From NCBI RefSeq assembly GCF_932276165.1, contig NC_063998.1, forward strand, positions 1,872,501 to 1,936,500: DNA of 64,000 bases, read 5' to 3'. The notes under the pieces are model-generated. The model worked only from the letters and a program-made list of their open reading frames with translations. It was not told the origin of the DNA and ran no database searches. This document shows positions 1 to 11,500 of this stretch, piece by piece. The position numbers were made by a program, and so were the translations under genes. This DNA is from Plutella xylostella (lineage: Eukaryota; Arthropoda; Insecta; Lepidoptera; Plutellidae). Every line of letters begins with the position of its first letter. Positions within the stretch are counted from its first letter, which is position 1.

Positions 1-126
1 TCAGTAGGTACAGATTTGACATTAAATAATGTGTGAAATATGCAGCATTCTATTCTAAACACTATTTTATCTACCCTCCTTTTTTATTGTGTACCTAATT
101 AATTTTAAATTATAACCTCTTTGCAG

Positions 127-2672
127 ACTGGAAGTAAAATCCAAGGCGCCGCTCGTCCTATTCGAGATCCTGGTGCGCCCTTTAGCCATCGCGGCGGACG
201 TGCGCAAGCACCGCGCCCTGTTACTGCGCTTCACGCACGGCGACGCGCGCGCGCAGCGGGCCGCCCTGTGTGCGCTGGATCTGATGTGTGCCGAGCAGCC
301 GAGCTTGATGGCCAAGGTGCCGGCGCTGTTGAAGGTAAGGCTACTAACTAAGGCTACTAAGGCAATAGCTTAGCGACCGGCCGCATTGATGCTAAGACAC
401 TAGCTGGTTGGATACGTTTGTTAGACGAGCATTGTGGCACCAAAAACAGTTCATTTACGTATAGATAGACCCTCTTTCGGCTTACTATGCCTTCTTTTGA
501 CTCTCTGTATACCTACGTCTATATATTACGAGTGTAGTGAGTTGCTACTGCGCTTCACGCACGGCGACGCGCGCGCGCAGCGGGCCGCCCTGTGTGCGCT
601 GGATCTGATGTGCGCCGAGCAGCCGAGCTTGATGGCCAAGGTGCCGGCGCTGTTGAAGGTAAGACTGCTGTAGAATAGTATAACAAACTTTCTGAAATTG
701 TTACGACCGAACGCATTGATACATTCTAAGCGAGTTAAATACGAAAACGCAACAATTTTCATCAAAAAACTATGAAAATTGTTGCGTTTTAGTTTGCGAC
801 ACCAAAAAACAGATCATTTAGTTATAGATCTAGGTTCAGAAAGACCCTCTTTAGGGTCAGTATGCCCTCTTTTGACTCTCTGTATACCTACGTCTATATA
901 CACAAGTGTAGTGAGTTGCTACTGCGCTTCACGCACGGCGACGCGCGCGCGCAGCGGGCCGCCCTGTGTGCGCTGGATCTGATGTGTGCCGAGCAGCCGA
1001 GCTTGATGGCTAAAGTGCTCGCGTTGTTGAAGGTGAGACTGCTGTAGGATAGTCATTCAAACGTTCTAAAAGCTGTGGGACCGAGCGCATTGATACATGG
1101 TAAGACACTAGCTAGTTAGAAAGACCCTCTTTAGGGTCATTAGGCCCTCTTTTGACTCTCTATATACGCCCGGCGCATATATTGCAAGTGATGCGAGTAG
1201 AAGCAAGCATCGAACGCATGGATACATGCTAAGACACTAGCTTGTTGGATACGTTTTTTTGACGAGCATTGTGGCAGCATAAACAGATCATTTACATATA
1301 GATAGACCATCTGAGTGACCGTCTTTCGGCTTACTATACCCTCTTTTGACTCTCCTTATACATTCGGCCGATATATGACATGTGTGAGTTGTTACTGCGC
1401 TTCACGCACTGCGACGCGCGCGCGCAGCGGGCCGCCCTGTGCGCCCTGGACCTGATGTGTGCCGAGCAGCCGAGCTTGATGGCCAAGGTGCCCGCGCTGT
1501 TGAAGGTGACTGTATGCTTAATCAGTGTGAAGCAATCTGACTTGCTTTCGAGAGCGACTGTGACGCAAAACTTTTGCTACGTCTCGTCATGAATGTATTG
1601 CGCCACTATGATAGGAATAATACGGGGTAACATTGATCTAGCCGTATGATTTTTCGTACGATAGATGATACTAGGGAAGTCTTCATATTAAAAATCTCAC
1701 GTACCACCTATGTGGTACCATCTATGTGGTGGTCGACGGCATAGTAGGAGGAGTTTATCTCACCTGTCAAGCAGTGAAAATTGGCCGCGTTTAGTTTTAA
1801 TTTCTTGAACGGTTTAAATCTCTTACTAAGCCCACTGTACCAGGGCTTTATGGATGATAATAAGTAGCAAGCGCCGTAGCATCATCATATGTCTATAATA
1901 ACAACCACTCCCTCAATTCCAGCTCCTCTACGACGCGGACATCGTTGAAGAGAAGTCCATCCTGGAATGGGCGGCGAAACCCTCGAAGAAGTACGCTCGC
2001 AAGGAGGTCGCGGCCGAGGTGCGCGCCGCCGCCCAGCCCTTCCTGGACTGGCTTCAGCAGGCGGAAGAAGATGATAGTGATGAGGAGGATGAGGAGGATA
2101 TCGAGGTGAGACACACACATACACACACACATTTTCTTAGAACAAAATGTTCTGACGGGCGCATCCTTCCTGTTGAATTCATTGCCTCCCGCTCAGGAAT
2201 TTTAAGCTAATGTCGGCTTTAATATTATCTATTGCTGCCTTGCTTTGACAGTACACGGACAGAAAGAGACAGACATAGATTTATTGCCGATTTTAGCTGA
2301 AAGTTCCTTTCTGCAACTCTGCATTAGAGAGGTATTGACCAGACGAGGATGGCTGAGAACGAGTGCTGTAGGGCTCCTTGAGTGAGACCCACGTCCAGCA
2401 GCTATTTAAAAGTAGCAGCGGACAGCATGTAACAGCTGTCTGAGACCTATAATGGAGGCCCAGCCTAGCTTGAGATCGTATGGCCTTCATGTGTGAGATA
2501 TCTCCACAGCCCTACCATACATACCTAGTATTATTATTAACCGTAACGTCGTCTTCCTCAGATCGAGTACGACGACCGCGCCAAGGCGACGCCGATCAAG
2601 GCGGTGGCGGCGCCGGCCGCGAAAAAGGACGCAGACGAAGAGGAGAACGACGTCGACATCGACGCCATCTAG
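127..2672 (+). CDS. eIF5: Eukaryotic translation initiation factor 5, C-terminal (W2 domain) part; 5' end outside window
   Basis: eIF5 is the GTPase-activating protein for eIF2 in the 43S preinitiation complex. Its C-terminal W2/HEAT domain binds eIF2-beta, eIF1 and eIF3. Three exons join in frame: 127-334 (enters in phase 2, 69 codons), 1923-2105 (61 codons) and 2562-2672 (36 codons plus TAG). Acceptors are ttgcag, ttccag and cctcag; donors are gtaagg and gtgaga. Seen in the translation: KAPLVLFEIL, LLLRFTHGDARAQRA, the SILEWAAKPSKKY helix, then PFLDWLQQAEEDDSDEEDEED (the acidic AA-box region) and the eIF5-type terminus DVDIDAI. The N-terminal eIF2-beta/IF5-type zinc domain with the GAP arginine lies upstream of the window. 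Oddity: the first intron here (335-1922) carries three further copies of the last 117 nt of exon 127-334. The identification is very secure. How the copies are spliced is unknown. Confidence 0.95.
542..658 (+). repeat. Extra copy 1 of the eIF5 W2 coding segment (117 nt, open, phase 0-0)
   Basis: This copies 218-334 of the eIF5 exon at full length (39 codons, no stop). It ends at the same AAG followed by a good donor, gtaaga. It starts after an AG (gtgtagtgag) preceded by a pyrimidine-containing stretch. Against the parent it differs at three codons (Leu CTG to TTG, Leu TTA to CTA, Cys TGT to TGC), all synonymous. Inclusion through the proximal AG would add 39 residues in frame. The AG 4 nt upstream would instead bring in an immediate TGA. 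Confidence 0.85.
916..1032 (+). repeat. Extra copy 2 of the eIF5 W2 coding segment (117 nt, open)
   Basis: Same 39-codon segment, ending in AAG with donor gtgaga and starting after gtgtagtgag. It differs from the parent at five synonymous codons and one non-synonymous codon (Pro CCG to Leu CTC near the end). The surrounding intronic sequence is much more diverged between units than the coding segment is. Confidence 0.85.
1389..1505 (+). repeat. Extra copy 3 of the eIF5 W2 coding segment (117 nt, open)
   Basis: Again exactly 117 nt. It opens after atgtgtgag, here with no competing AG 4 nt upstream, and closes at AAG with donor gtgact. Five codons differ synonymously from the parent and one non-synonymously (Gly to Cys in the RFTHGDAR motif). 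It is the copy nearest the next constitutive exon at 1923. Confidence 0.85.
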
Positions 2673-5539
2673 ACGTCGACGTCGCCTTGTTGACGTCGAC
2701 GTCGACTTGCGGACGAGACGTCAGTCGTCTACGGATAGCGCGCGGGTTGAATGCTGTCTTGGCTTGAGAGTAAATAGCATTGGTAGCTCCTCCGCATGCC
2801 TAATGTTAAACTCTAATCAGACAAGTGTTATCGTAAGGGCATATGCGAGTAGCTACTAGTATGCGAGATATCTCACAAAGATAAGAATAGAGCTTTTGTG
2901 TCATCATGATCCCAGGGCTGGACTAAGGCCTTTTCAAAGAAATATCACGACATGGTCATCTAACAACTACCGTCTAGTTTCCTGCTCTCTAATGCTCTAT
3001 TTACTAACACACACCTTGCATGCCTAAGCTCTGCATTCAACTCGTGCGAAGTCGCGATTAAAAATATCTGGAGTCCCAATAATATACTTAGCCCAAATTG
3101 ATAGTCTGTGTGACCCAGCCGCCCTTCCTGTGCCGAAACTAAACATCTCTAGTGCACTGTACACTAAACACAACGGTAGTAACAAATATCGTTGTAAAAT
3201 GTGCGGTCTACTACAGATGTTTACTGATACATACAAAATTCTTCTACGTGTCATGTATACATGAATAGTGTAGTTGTGTACGTGTATTGTCAAACCGATT
3301 TAGATGTATAATTACGTGCCCTTCTTGTAAAATATTACGATAAAATACATAATTAGGTATCTCGGGAGATAACTCATCTAGATAGCTGGTATTTACAACA
3401 ATTACTCGTCTGGTAAACTATATTTGGATCTGTAAGTTAGGTTAGAATATACTGCAATGAGACACCGAAAACTGGGTGTAGAAGCTTGATAATACTAATG
3501 TAGTTTTTCTTCAAAATTTCGCTGGAACCCAATCTAAATAATGTAATTACATAGCTAGTTAGTATGGAAGGTATAAGTATAAGTTACCTTGATAACGTAA
3601 AATTATGTGTAACTGGCCGCCTGGCTTTCGGGAAATATACTTGTTTATAAACATCTTTTCTTTGCATTTGTATAGAGTTTCCATTTTGGTTTATTTCTGC
3701 ATATATTATGGCGATCGGTCAACCTTGCATGATCCCTCTTTGCTGACAGAGGTCTAAACAGCTACAATATTGGAAGCTGGCTTGTTATTACAACTTAAAT
3801 CTCAGCAATCCTCAACTCGGTTCCTATACACGTAGTTTCGTTTAAACCATATTTATTTTAGGACGGCATTTTTTTGAGTAACAGCACATTATGTCGAGTG
3901 ATCATCGGATCTCTAAATGTATTTGGAAACGGTAAGAGCTGGTCTTGTTTCTAGATTAAATGTATTTTTTGCGTTTTTTAAAAACGGTCACAAAGATGGT
4001 AACGTAACAGCAATAAGAGGACTGCTCTAGTGTACGGTAAATGAAGGCAATACTGCGTTTGTAATGAATTCTTATTTAATATAATATATAAAATACTATA
4101 ACTGTAAATCTTAGACGTGCGTTGGACTGTAAAAATCTCGCCTACTGAAACTGTGTTTTGGGGTGCGTTTTCAGCCAATCCACGGGCTACTTTTATCATA
4201 CTATGTATTTGTATATGTAATTTAAGTTAGTTTATTTGATTCGGCCGCAGTGGCCGGTGTAATATAAAGCTTGGGGATCCGCGGTGGTCAGTGCGGGGCT
4301 GGGTTCCGTCGCTACCCACGGCTGCTATTTTCTCTACTCTAATATTGTAATAGTTATTTTAAAATTGCCATTTGACAATTTTATTAGATTTGTTTTGTAT
4401 TCAATAAATTTGGATTCTGAGAAATTCGTGTTTTCTTCCAACATGGGTGACGATAAGGTAGGGCAGTGGGTTCTGAAATTAAACTCTGTGAAGATTTTGC
4501 AGATTAATATTTTTTTAATTATAAAACTTTGAGCATACTTTCAAATTGTATGAAAATGAAATATTTAGAATTTGCATTATAGTTTAGTGAGATCTAAAAA
4601 TTATAATTGCATTATAGAACCAAAAGAAATAATCAGATCTGTTACAGATAATAAGAGATTCTTAATTTTAAGGCACATAAACCACGATTCCATTGAATGA
4701 AAAACACTACCTATGTTTTCCCAATCGTAGTAAAAAATTTACGATCTTAATCCTAAAAGACTTAAACTAGTATGATACAAAAATATATCTTATATGATAC
4801 ACGTATAAATGCGTCTTATGACTTATGAGCACTTAATTTAATATGTACATAGCACGTACATAGTTAGCACTTACTAAGTAGGCAGGCATGGGAAAAATAA
4901 CTATTTCTAATGGTGAAAAGTGCAAATTCAAAAGTACCTAACATCAACAAAAATATATCTACCTAAGTATGGACTTATAATTTCTGGCATTGATTTATTT
5001 ATTGCACATTAACGTCGTTAGGTATAGGTATCCATTACCTAAACAAATAATAATTTTATTTTAATATGTACTTTTAGCCAAAGTAGTTGGAGACATTAAC
5101 CAACTCACTCGCATGTGACACCCCTTCTAAAACCCCTAGTACCTACTGTTCAGTTGGTGAACAAAGGGTAACCCCTAAAAACCTAAGGACCTGTGCACAA
5201 AATTGCGAATCTGCCATAGAACATACCAGTGGGAGAAGGTATGACGTCGCGTTGCAGCATAGGCTTAATTCACACACTCTTTTAGTATAAGTAACTTAAT
5301 GTGAAAGGTTCAACATCAGACACAGTTAAAATCTATTCCCACTTATTATAAAATGATATGATTGAAAGCTCTGGACTTGAATTAGAACTATCTTTAGTCT
5401 AAGTTTTATAATAAGGCGGATTCGGAGTGTGTCTGCGTGACGTGCGAACGTTGAGTGGTTAACCCTTTTTAAGGCAGAGGAAGTTCAAGTTTTGGACCTG
5501 AAGTTTATATCAAGTTCAAACTATCATGGTCATAAAGGG
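2673..5539. other. eIF5 3' UTR and convergent intergenic region
   Basis: This lies between the eIF5 stop and the ninjurin stop on the opposite strand. GTCGAC-rich imperfect repeats straddle the eIF5 stop (about 2650-2705). A plausible polyadenylation signal AATAAA sits at 4403-4408, followed by a T/GT-rich stretch; it is only a candidate. No other gene could be supported. Short open frames here look non-coding. Confidence 0.55.
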
Positions 5540-8500
5540 TTAAGGGTTAACGACGGCAGCGACGGCGTTGAGCGTCCCGACCGGAGCTACGCTGAAGGAA
5601 GTGATGAACACATTGACGATGGTGATGAGGAAGATGCCGATCACCGTCATGTTGTTGATCTTGTCCGCCTTGCAGATGTCCTTCTCGTCTTTGACGTCGT
5701 ACCGGCTGTTGAGGATGAGGCCCACGCCTACTGCGATCTGAGGAAGAGAGGGGAGAAGGTTAGTTTGATCTAATTAAGTAGGTACCTATATTTTGCCTAA
5801 CATATCTAGGTACCTACATTAAAAATTTGTACGCAATAAAGTACTTAGGTATACTCGTATGGTGCAGACGCAGCTCAGCTACTCTTAGCTCCACTAACAC
5901 AATGTTAGACTAGTGTATATCACCGTGGTTAAAGTATTGGCTAGTCATATAAGCGTCAGTCGCTGACTGCTCAAGGTACCTATGCGCTGGACGTAGGAAC
6001 AGCTGATACGTCACTCGATCCAACGACCGTAATAAAAACTGAAGGTATTTTATTCTCGAGCCATTCCAAACTTCTCAACCACCCAAACTCTAACCCAACC
6101 AACAACGCACCTGCAACATAATACTGCACGTAATGAACACGACGCTCGGGTAGAAGTAGGGGTGCCGCGCCGACGACGCTTCCAGCACGTAGCGGAGTTG
6201 GTTGGCGTTGGCTGACAGGAGGGCCAGGTCCATCATGCCCTGCGCCAGGTTCTTCTTCTGCTGGTAGGTGTTCACGTCTGGGATCACCTGGGAGAAGATA
6301 AAAGAGGGGCGGTTAGATACCTATAACTTTCGAGGGAGGTTGATAGAGCTGATTTTGGGTGCAGTGCAGACAAGCCTACTAATATACCTGGGAAGGCAAA
6401 CGTAATAAAATTAGGCTACTTGATTATCTTATGTCTCGCGGAATTCCCAGGGTAAAGCTTGGGGCAAAGACTTGTAGCTTTTAACAAAATAGCTTTCGTC
6501 GTCGTCGGTACATTCTTCGGTGTCTGTAATTTGTAGAAAACATTGACCTCGAAAACAAATTCCAAAACCGTTTTTTGCAAATAGTACACTGGGCCGGTTT
6601 TTAACCAACAGTACACTGGACCGGTTTTTAACCGAGACGGTTTGACGTCAGAGATGCATTTAGACAAAAGCGTTTTAAAAAGGACGGTGGACTCACCTAG
6701 TTACATGCCTTTTGTTAGGTATGACTCCCTTGCATGGTAGACAGAGATGCATTATTGCACTCTCTTTTGCTGGCATTTTAAACCCAATATTAGGGGCGAG
6801 CATTAACATCCTTCCTTCTTTGTAAAAGAGTTCAAAACTTACATTAGGGAGTGGTGACATGGCGCGATCATCACCGCCCAATCTGTTGTGTAGTCCGAAG
6901 CTATTGTCTGAAAAAAACATTATAAAATGATAAAAATCTACTTCGTTGGCAATATTTCTATCTAACGTTATTATGACCAGCCATTTTCAAAATATTTGAT
7001 GACCAGTGTCCATTATTGCCCATGGTAGACTGAGACTAAAGAGGTAAATACGAATAACCTGTTATGTAAAGTAGCTTAATAAATTATCTATAGCAGCATG
7101 ATGAAGTAGGTAGTTTAAATTCGGTTTTGCTGTTCTTAGGTTACAGCTCTCTGGTCACAGCAGATAGGTACCTAATTATAGAACTCATAAATCATAAAAT
7201 GTGGGCAGACAATTTTAAATTTGATATATTACAAAGCACACCAACAGAACTAAATTATAAAACAGAAATACTTTATATCGCTTGAAGAAATATCTTTCAG
7301 GGGTGAGGTAAGTACATTGTAACATGTGATTTAAGGCAATAAATAAATGAAATGAAAATGAAAGTAAGTACCTACCCAAAGTTCGTGCAACATGCATAAA
7401 TAGGTATTTAACATGCAGTTATTCCACATCTATCAGTTACCTACCGATCAGACAACACAAATCTTGATTAATAATTCAATCGGTAAGTGTATTTTCAGAA
7501 ATAATGCAATATATCTTATTTACTTATATCATTAAAAACTTCACAAATCCCATAATAGAAGGTAAGTACTTAGGTACCTACATGAGCAAGAAAAGCAATT
7601 CAATGGAAATTACGTTTTACTTATAGTCTTTACGCGTAAAGGGTTCGCAATTTTGTTTTTTTGGCAAAAATATAGATCTGTATCTTGGGGAGAGTACTAC
7701 TAGATAGCACCATAATTAGGTGCTTAATTTCGTACATACACTTAGGTATGTGTTTTATACAGTAGAACCTCGATTCCTCATCGAAAACTGTAGGTTAACT
7801 CAGAAGTTTCCAGTGTCTCCCTTTCAGAGCCCTTAGCATGAATTTTCATCGCCAACGTGTCGTGAAATTACTCGATGAATTTTGTAAGGAAATTTTAGTT
7901 CTGCTACCGACCGCCAGGGGCGCTGTTCATAATATTTTCATACAAAATTACTCGATGAATTCTACTTCACGTCCACGATGAAAATTCATGCTAAGGGGTC
8001 AGCTTCAAGACACTGAGGTTCTACTGTAGCCTGCTGTAATGTAAAGTAAACCCGTGCGTCTATACAAGGGTGCACACCAACCACCATAGTAGAAGTCAGT
8101 TTCGTCCACTCCATGCTTAGTGTTGAGCCAATTACCATCCATGGTGCCGTCATGGGATACGCCGTCCTTGTTGGTGTCTTCGTTGGGGTGAGGGTACCCT
8201 GCGGATGAAACAGGTAGGTATGTCAATTACAAATACGTATTCAAAAGGATATCAGAAGTTAGAGCAACTGGTGAGAATGAAGAGATTGTACTTGTAGGAA
8301 GCGAGAGAAGTAGATAAGTACCTATAAGTATTGTTAACTAGAACTAGCTTTTCCCCCGTGTTTTGATATATTTTTGTGTGTGAAAAGGTGAATAGGTAGA
8401 AGCTGCCGTAAGATTTTATTAATAGCTTTATTTTTCAATGTAGGTGCACACTCGATGAACACAGTATTATCTATGTAAATGAGGTCAAAAATAATATTGA

Positions 8501-11500
8501 TAAGCACGTTACTACGGTAGACCTCAACTGTGATAAGAATGCAAAACATAATTATCAAAGGAAGTTGCAACCATTCAGTTGAATCATTATCATCTACTAA
8601 AGTAACAACGAGATACAATAATGTCATTGATGTACATCTTGATGCATCTACTAGACATGTGACCAATGAGCAGCTGCGAGGAAATTCTCAACAACCCGCC
8701 TTTATAGGCTTCTCTCATATCAAAATTACCTACTCATAAAGTCATACATAACTCAATGAAACAATAATGGTGACTATTTTTCAATAATGAATACTATATT
8801 TAACACTCGACCCGATATGATTTAGGCATGAAATCCAAAAACTAGTAATAGTTACTTAATTTAATAAAAAGCCACACAACTACCCCTCAATCAGTTTGAA
8901 ACCGCCACAAACCAAACTCCAGAAAATGCAGGCGACCGCAAACCTCTTACCTTCACCGGGCGGGTGTATGGGCTTGAACCCCCCGTTCTCGAGCAGCCCG
9001 TCGTCGATGCCGGGGTAGGGGGCCGCGTCAGAAGGAGGCTTCATCTCACCCTCCAGGTCATCCACCTCGGGACCTGGAGAAAATACTTTGTAAGTTGGTG
9101 GTGTGACTAAGGAAACATGCATGGTGGATTGAGGTAGGTGTATTGGCCGTCGCACCACAAACTCAAGCGCACTTTGAACAACTTGGCTTACTGCCACTAC
9201 CAACGTAAACAAAACTCGAGCGCTCTTTGAAAGGATAATAGAAGGACTAACTTGGAATCACTAATAGATGATGGTTGGTAGACTAAATGGTGGTATGTGT
9301 ATGTAGGAAGTTGGGATAGGCTGGATTCTCTAAAAGCTTTCTGTAAGTATAAAATGCCTGATGTGATGTTATGATATAAATTATGAATCTAGGTAGGATA
9401 TTGTGTTGCAATGGGCTGATAATGATGAGATATCTATATAACTCACTACACCATCATTAGTATTACATAATTAGGTATTATGTAGTTACTTACTTACAAA
9501 TACGTTTTTCCGTGTAGTCATAACGTCAACTATAGCTATATTACGTAGATAAGTACTTAATACTAACACTTTACAAAGTGTACATTTTAGACGTAAATAT
9601 TACCTCCTGTTAATTAATCGTACTTAAGACCTTGAATAACAGACAGTAATAAAACTGTCGTCATGGGCTGCTGCACTTCTGCACTGGGGCTTTCCACCAT
9701 GCAGTTTATTTGTCGCCACTATTTTAGATAAACTCTAGATGTAACAGTGTAGTAGGTCGGCACTACCTAAAATGTGATGCTTCACAGTTATCTTATTAAA
9801 ATGTTCATGGTTTATAAATTGTATGTTGTTTTCAAATACTAAGTAAGTAATGTTCATGATAAATAACCATGATTCAAGTTGGCGTTAAATATTTAATTAC
9901 TCCATTAAGTTAAGTACAGCCATGTGATTAAACAATCCAGTATTATCCAGCTTTTAATTAAAATAGCAGGAAAACCACACACCTCTAGGTAATCAGTGAA
10001 TAAATCTTATTGCATTGTGTGGCGTTACATGGCGTTTGCCGGCTTGATCATGGCATCATAATTGATAGTGTAGAGTCATTATTAAGTACTTACTTCATTT
10101 ATTACAGAAAATTACAACATTAATCAGGTATTTTACACCCAAAAGGTAACATGTAGCACAAATGACGAACATCGACCATTTACTGCAGATCCTGCGTTGT
10201 TCTATATGGTGTAAGCGTAACTTTATACAATATTGGGAACAATGTTTTCTACGTGCGACGGTTATTTTTATGACAATGAAGTACTCTACTAAGTTCTTAT
10301 TCAAGTGTCCGACAAAAACTAAAGCTGAACTACCGTGGTGAGAGGATTAGCCAGCCAGATCAGTGGCCTGTCGCTGACTGCCCATCTCGGCCTACGTACT
10401 ATGAGCTGTTGATGATGATGATTATGATAATAATTATGCTCAGTGTACGGCACGGCAGTTTTAGTGCACTTCTTCTCGGAATATGGACCATCCGGATGAT
10501 GATGATGGGTGCATGGTGATATGGTATATCAGTAGTGCAATGTCTCACCCGCCAGAGGGGGCTGCGGGCGCTCCCGGCCGGGCTCCAGGAGCGGCTGGTG
10601 CGGCTGCGCCGTGTCAGCGTCAGACTCAGGCTTAGCACCGCGCTGCGGACAAACAAACATACATGCGAGTTAGATATGAAGAGGAGAGAATATTTCACTT
10701 CCGGAAATTTGAAGAGAAGTTCAGACTATACACTCGCGAGCAATAGGTTTATTAATTTATAATTGTAACTTTGATTATTTTAGCAGACACAATAAGCAGT
10801 AAAATAAGTGTCTTCAGGTCTGGGGGTCACTACAAAAATCGAACAAACGAACGAATGAGAGGTGTGATGTAATCGGTACGGTTAAGTTTTAATAGTAACG
10901 AGATACTTAGATAGTGTCGTGGTTAGCGCAGCGCTCCGAAGCCTAAAGAAAACTAAGTTCAGAAGCTAACCACAAGTCTATCTCGTATTAAAAAGTTGCC
11001 GATTGCATGACCCCCCTTTGCAAAGAAAATTTGTACCTGCCACGCTGACGCCAATGAAAAGGGCATTTTTCCCATGAATACAATTACAGATACGTTGTAC
11101 TCTCTCAACTTTGTAAGCGCGAATGACCGAAGCCTGCGATAGATCAGTGTTTTTTTCTCTCCTCATGATTCATCGGTCAATCCGATGTTCATTTGTTAGT
11201 CGGACAAACCCACATGGAACTCATAGCGTGTCTGACGACCTACACCGGTGATTGCTATGTCTATTATGTACTTACTGACATTCTACTGCTTAGCTACCTC
11301 TACCGTTTTATAGTGACCATTTTCGTTTGAGGAAAATATGCAGTTAAGTAGACACTTGTGAAAATATAATAACTTTGGTACTATTTCACATAACATCTTA
11401 ACTACAATTTGCATCCATAGCTGGTACCTACACCATATAAATTATGTTCCAAAACGGAAAAAAGGAAAAATATCACTTTTCAATAACAATTTTACTCAAA

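Larger units (their letters stand above)
335..1400 (+). repeat. Imperfect tandem array of eIF5 exon-plus-intron units
   Basis: The spacers between coding copies share blocks in the same order: a GACCGA.CGCATTGATAC block, TAAGACACTAGCT, GAGCATTGTGGCA, AGACCCTCTTT..GG..AGTATG, and CCTCTTTTGACTCTC just before each copy. One further unit around 1080-1215 has all these spacer blocks, but the 117-nt coding segment is missing between GCAAGTGATGCGAG and the next block. The array therefore has about five units, one of them without the exon. Confidence 0.8.

Noticed and set aside
4284..4532. 82-codon frame downstream of eIF5
   Set aside because: AT-rich, no homology recognised, spans the probable polyadenylation region.
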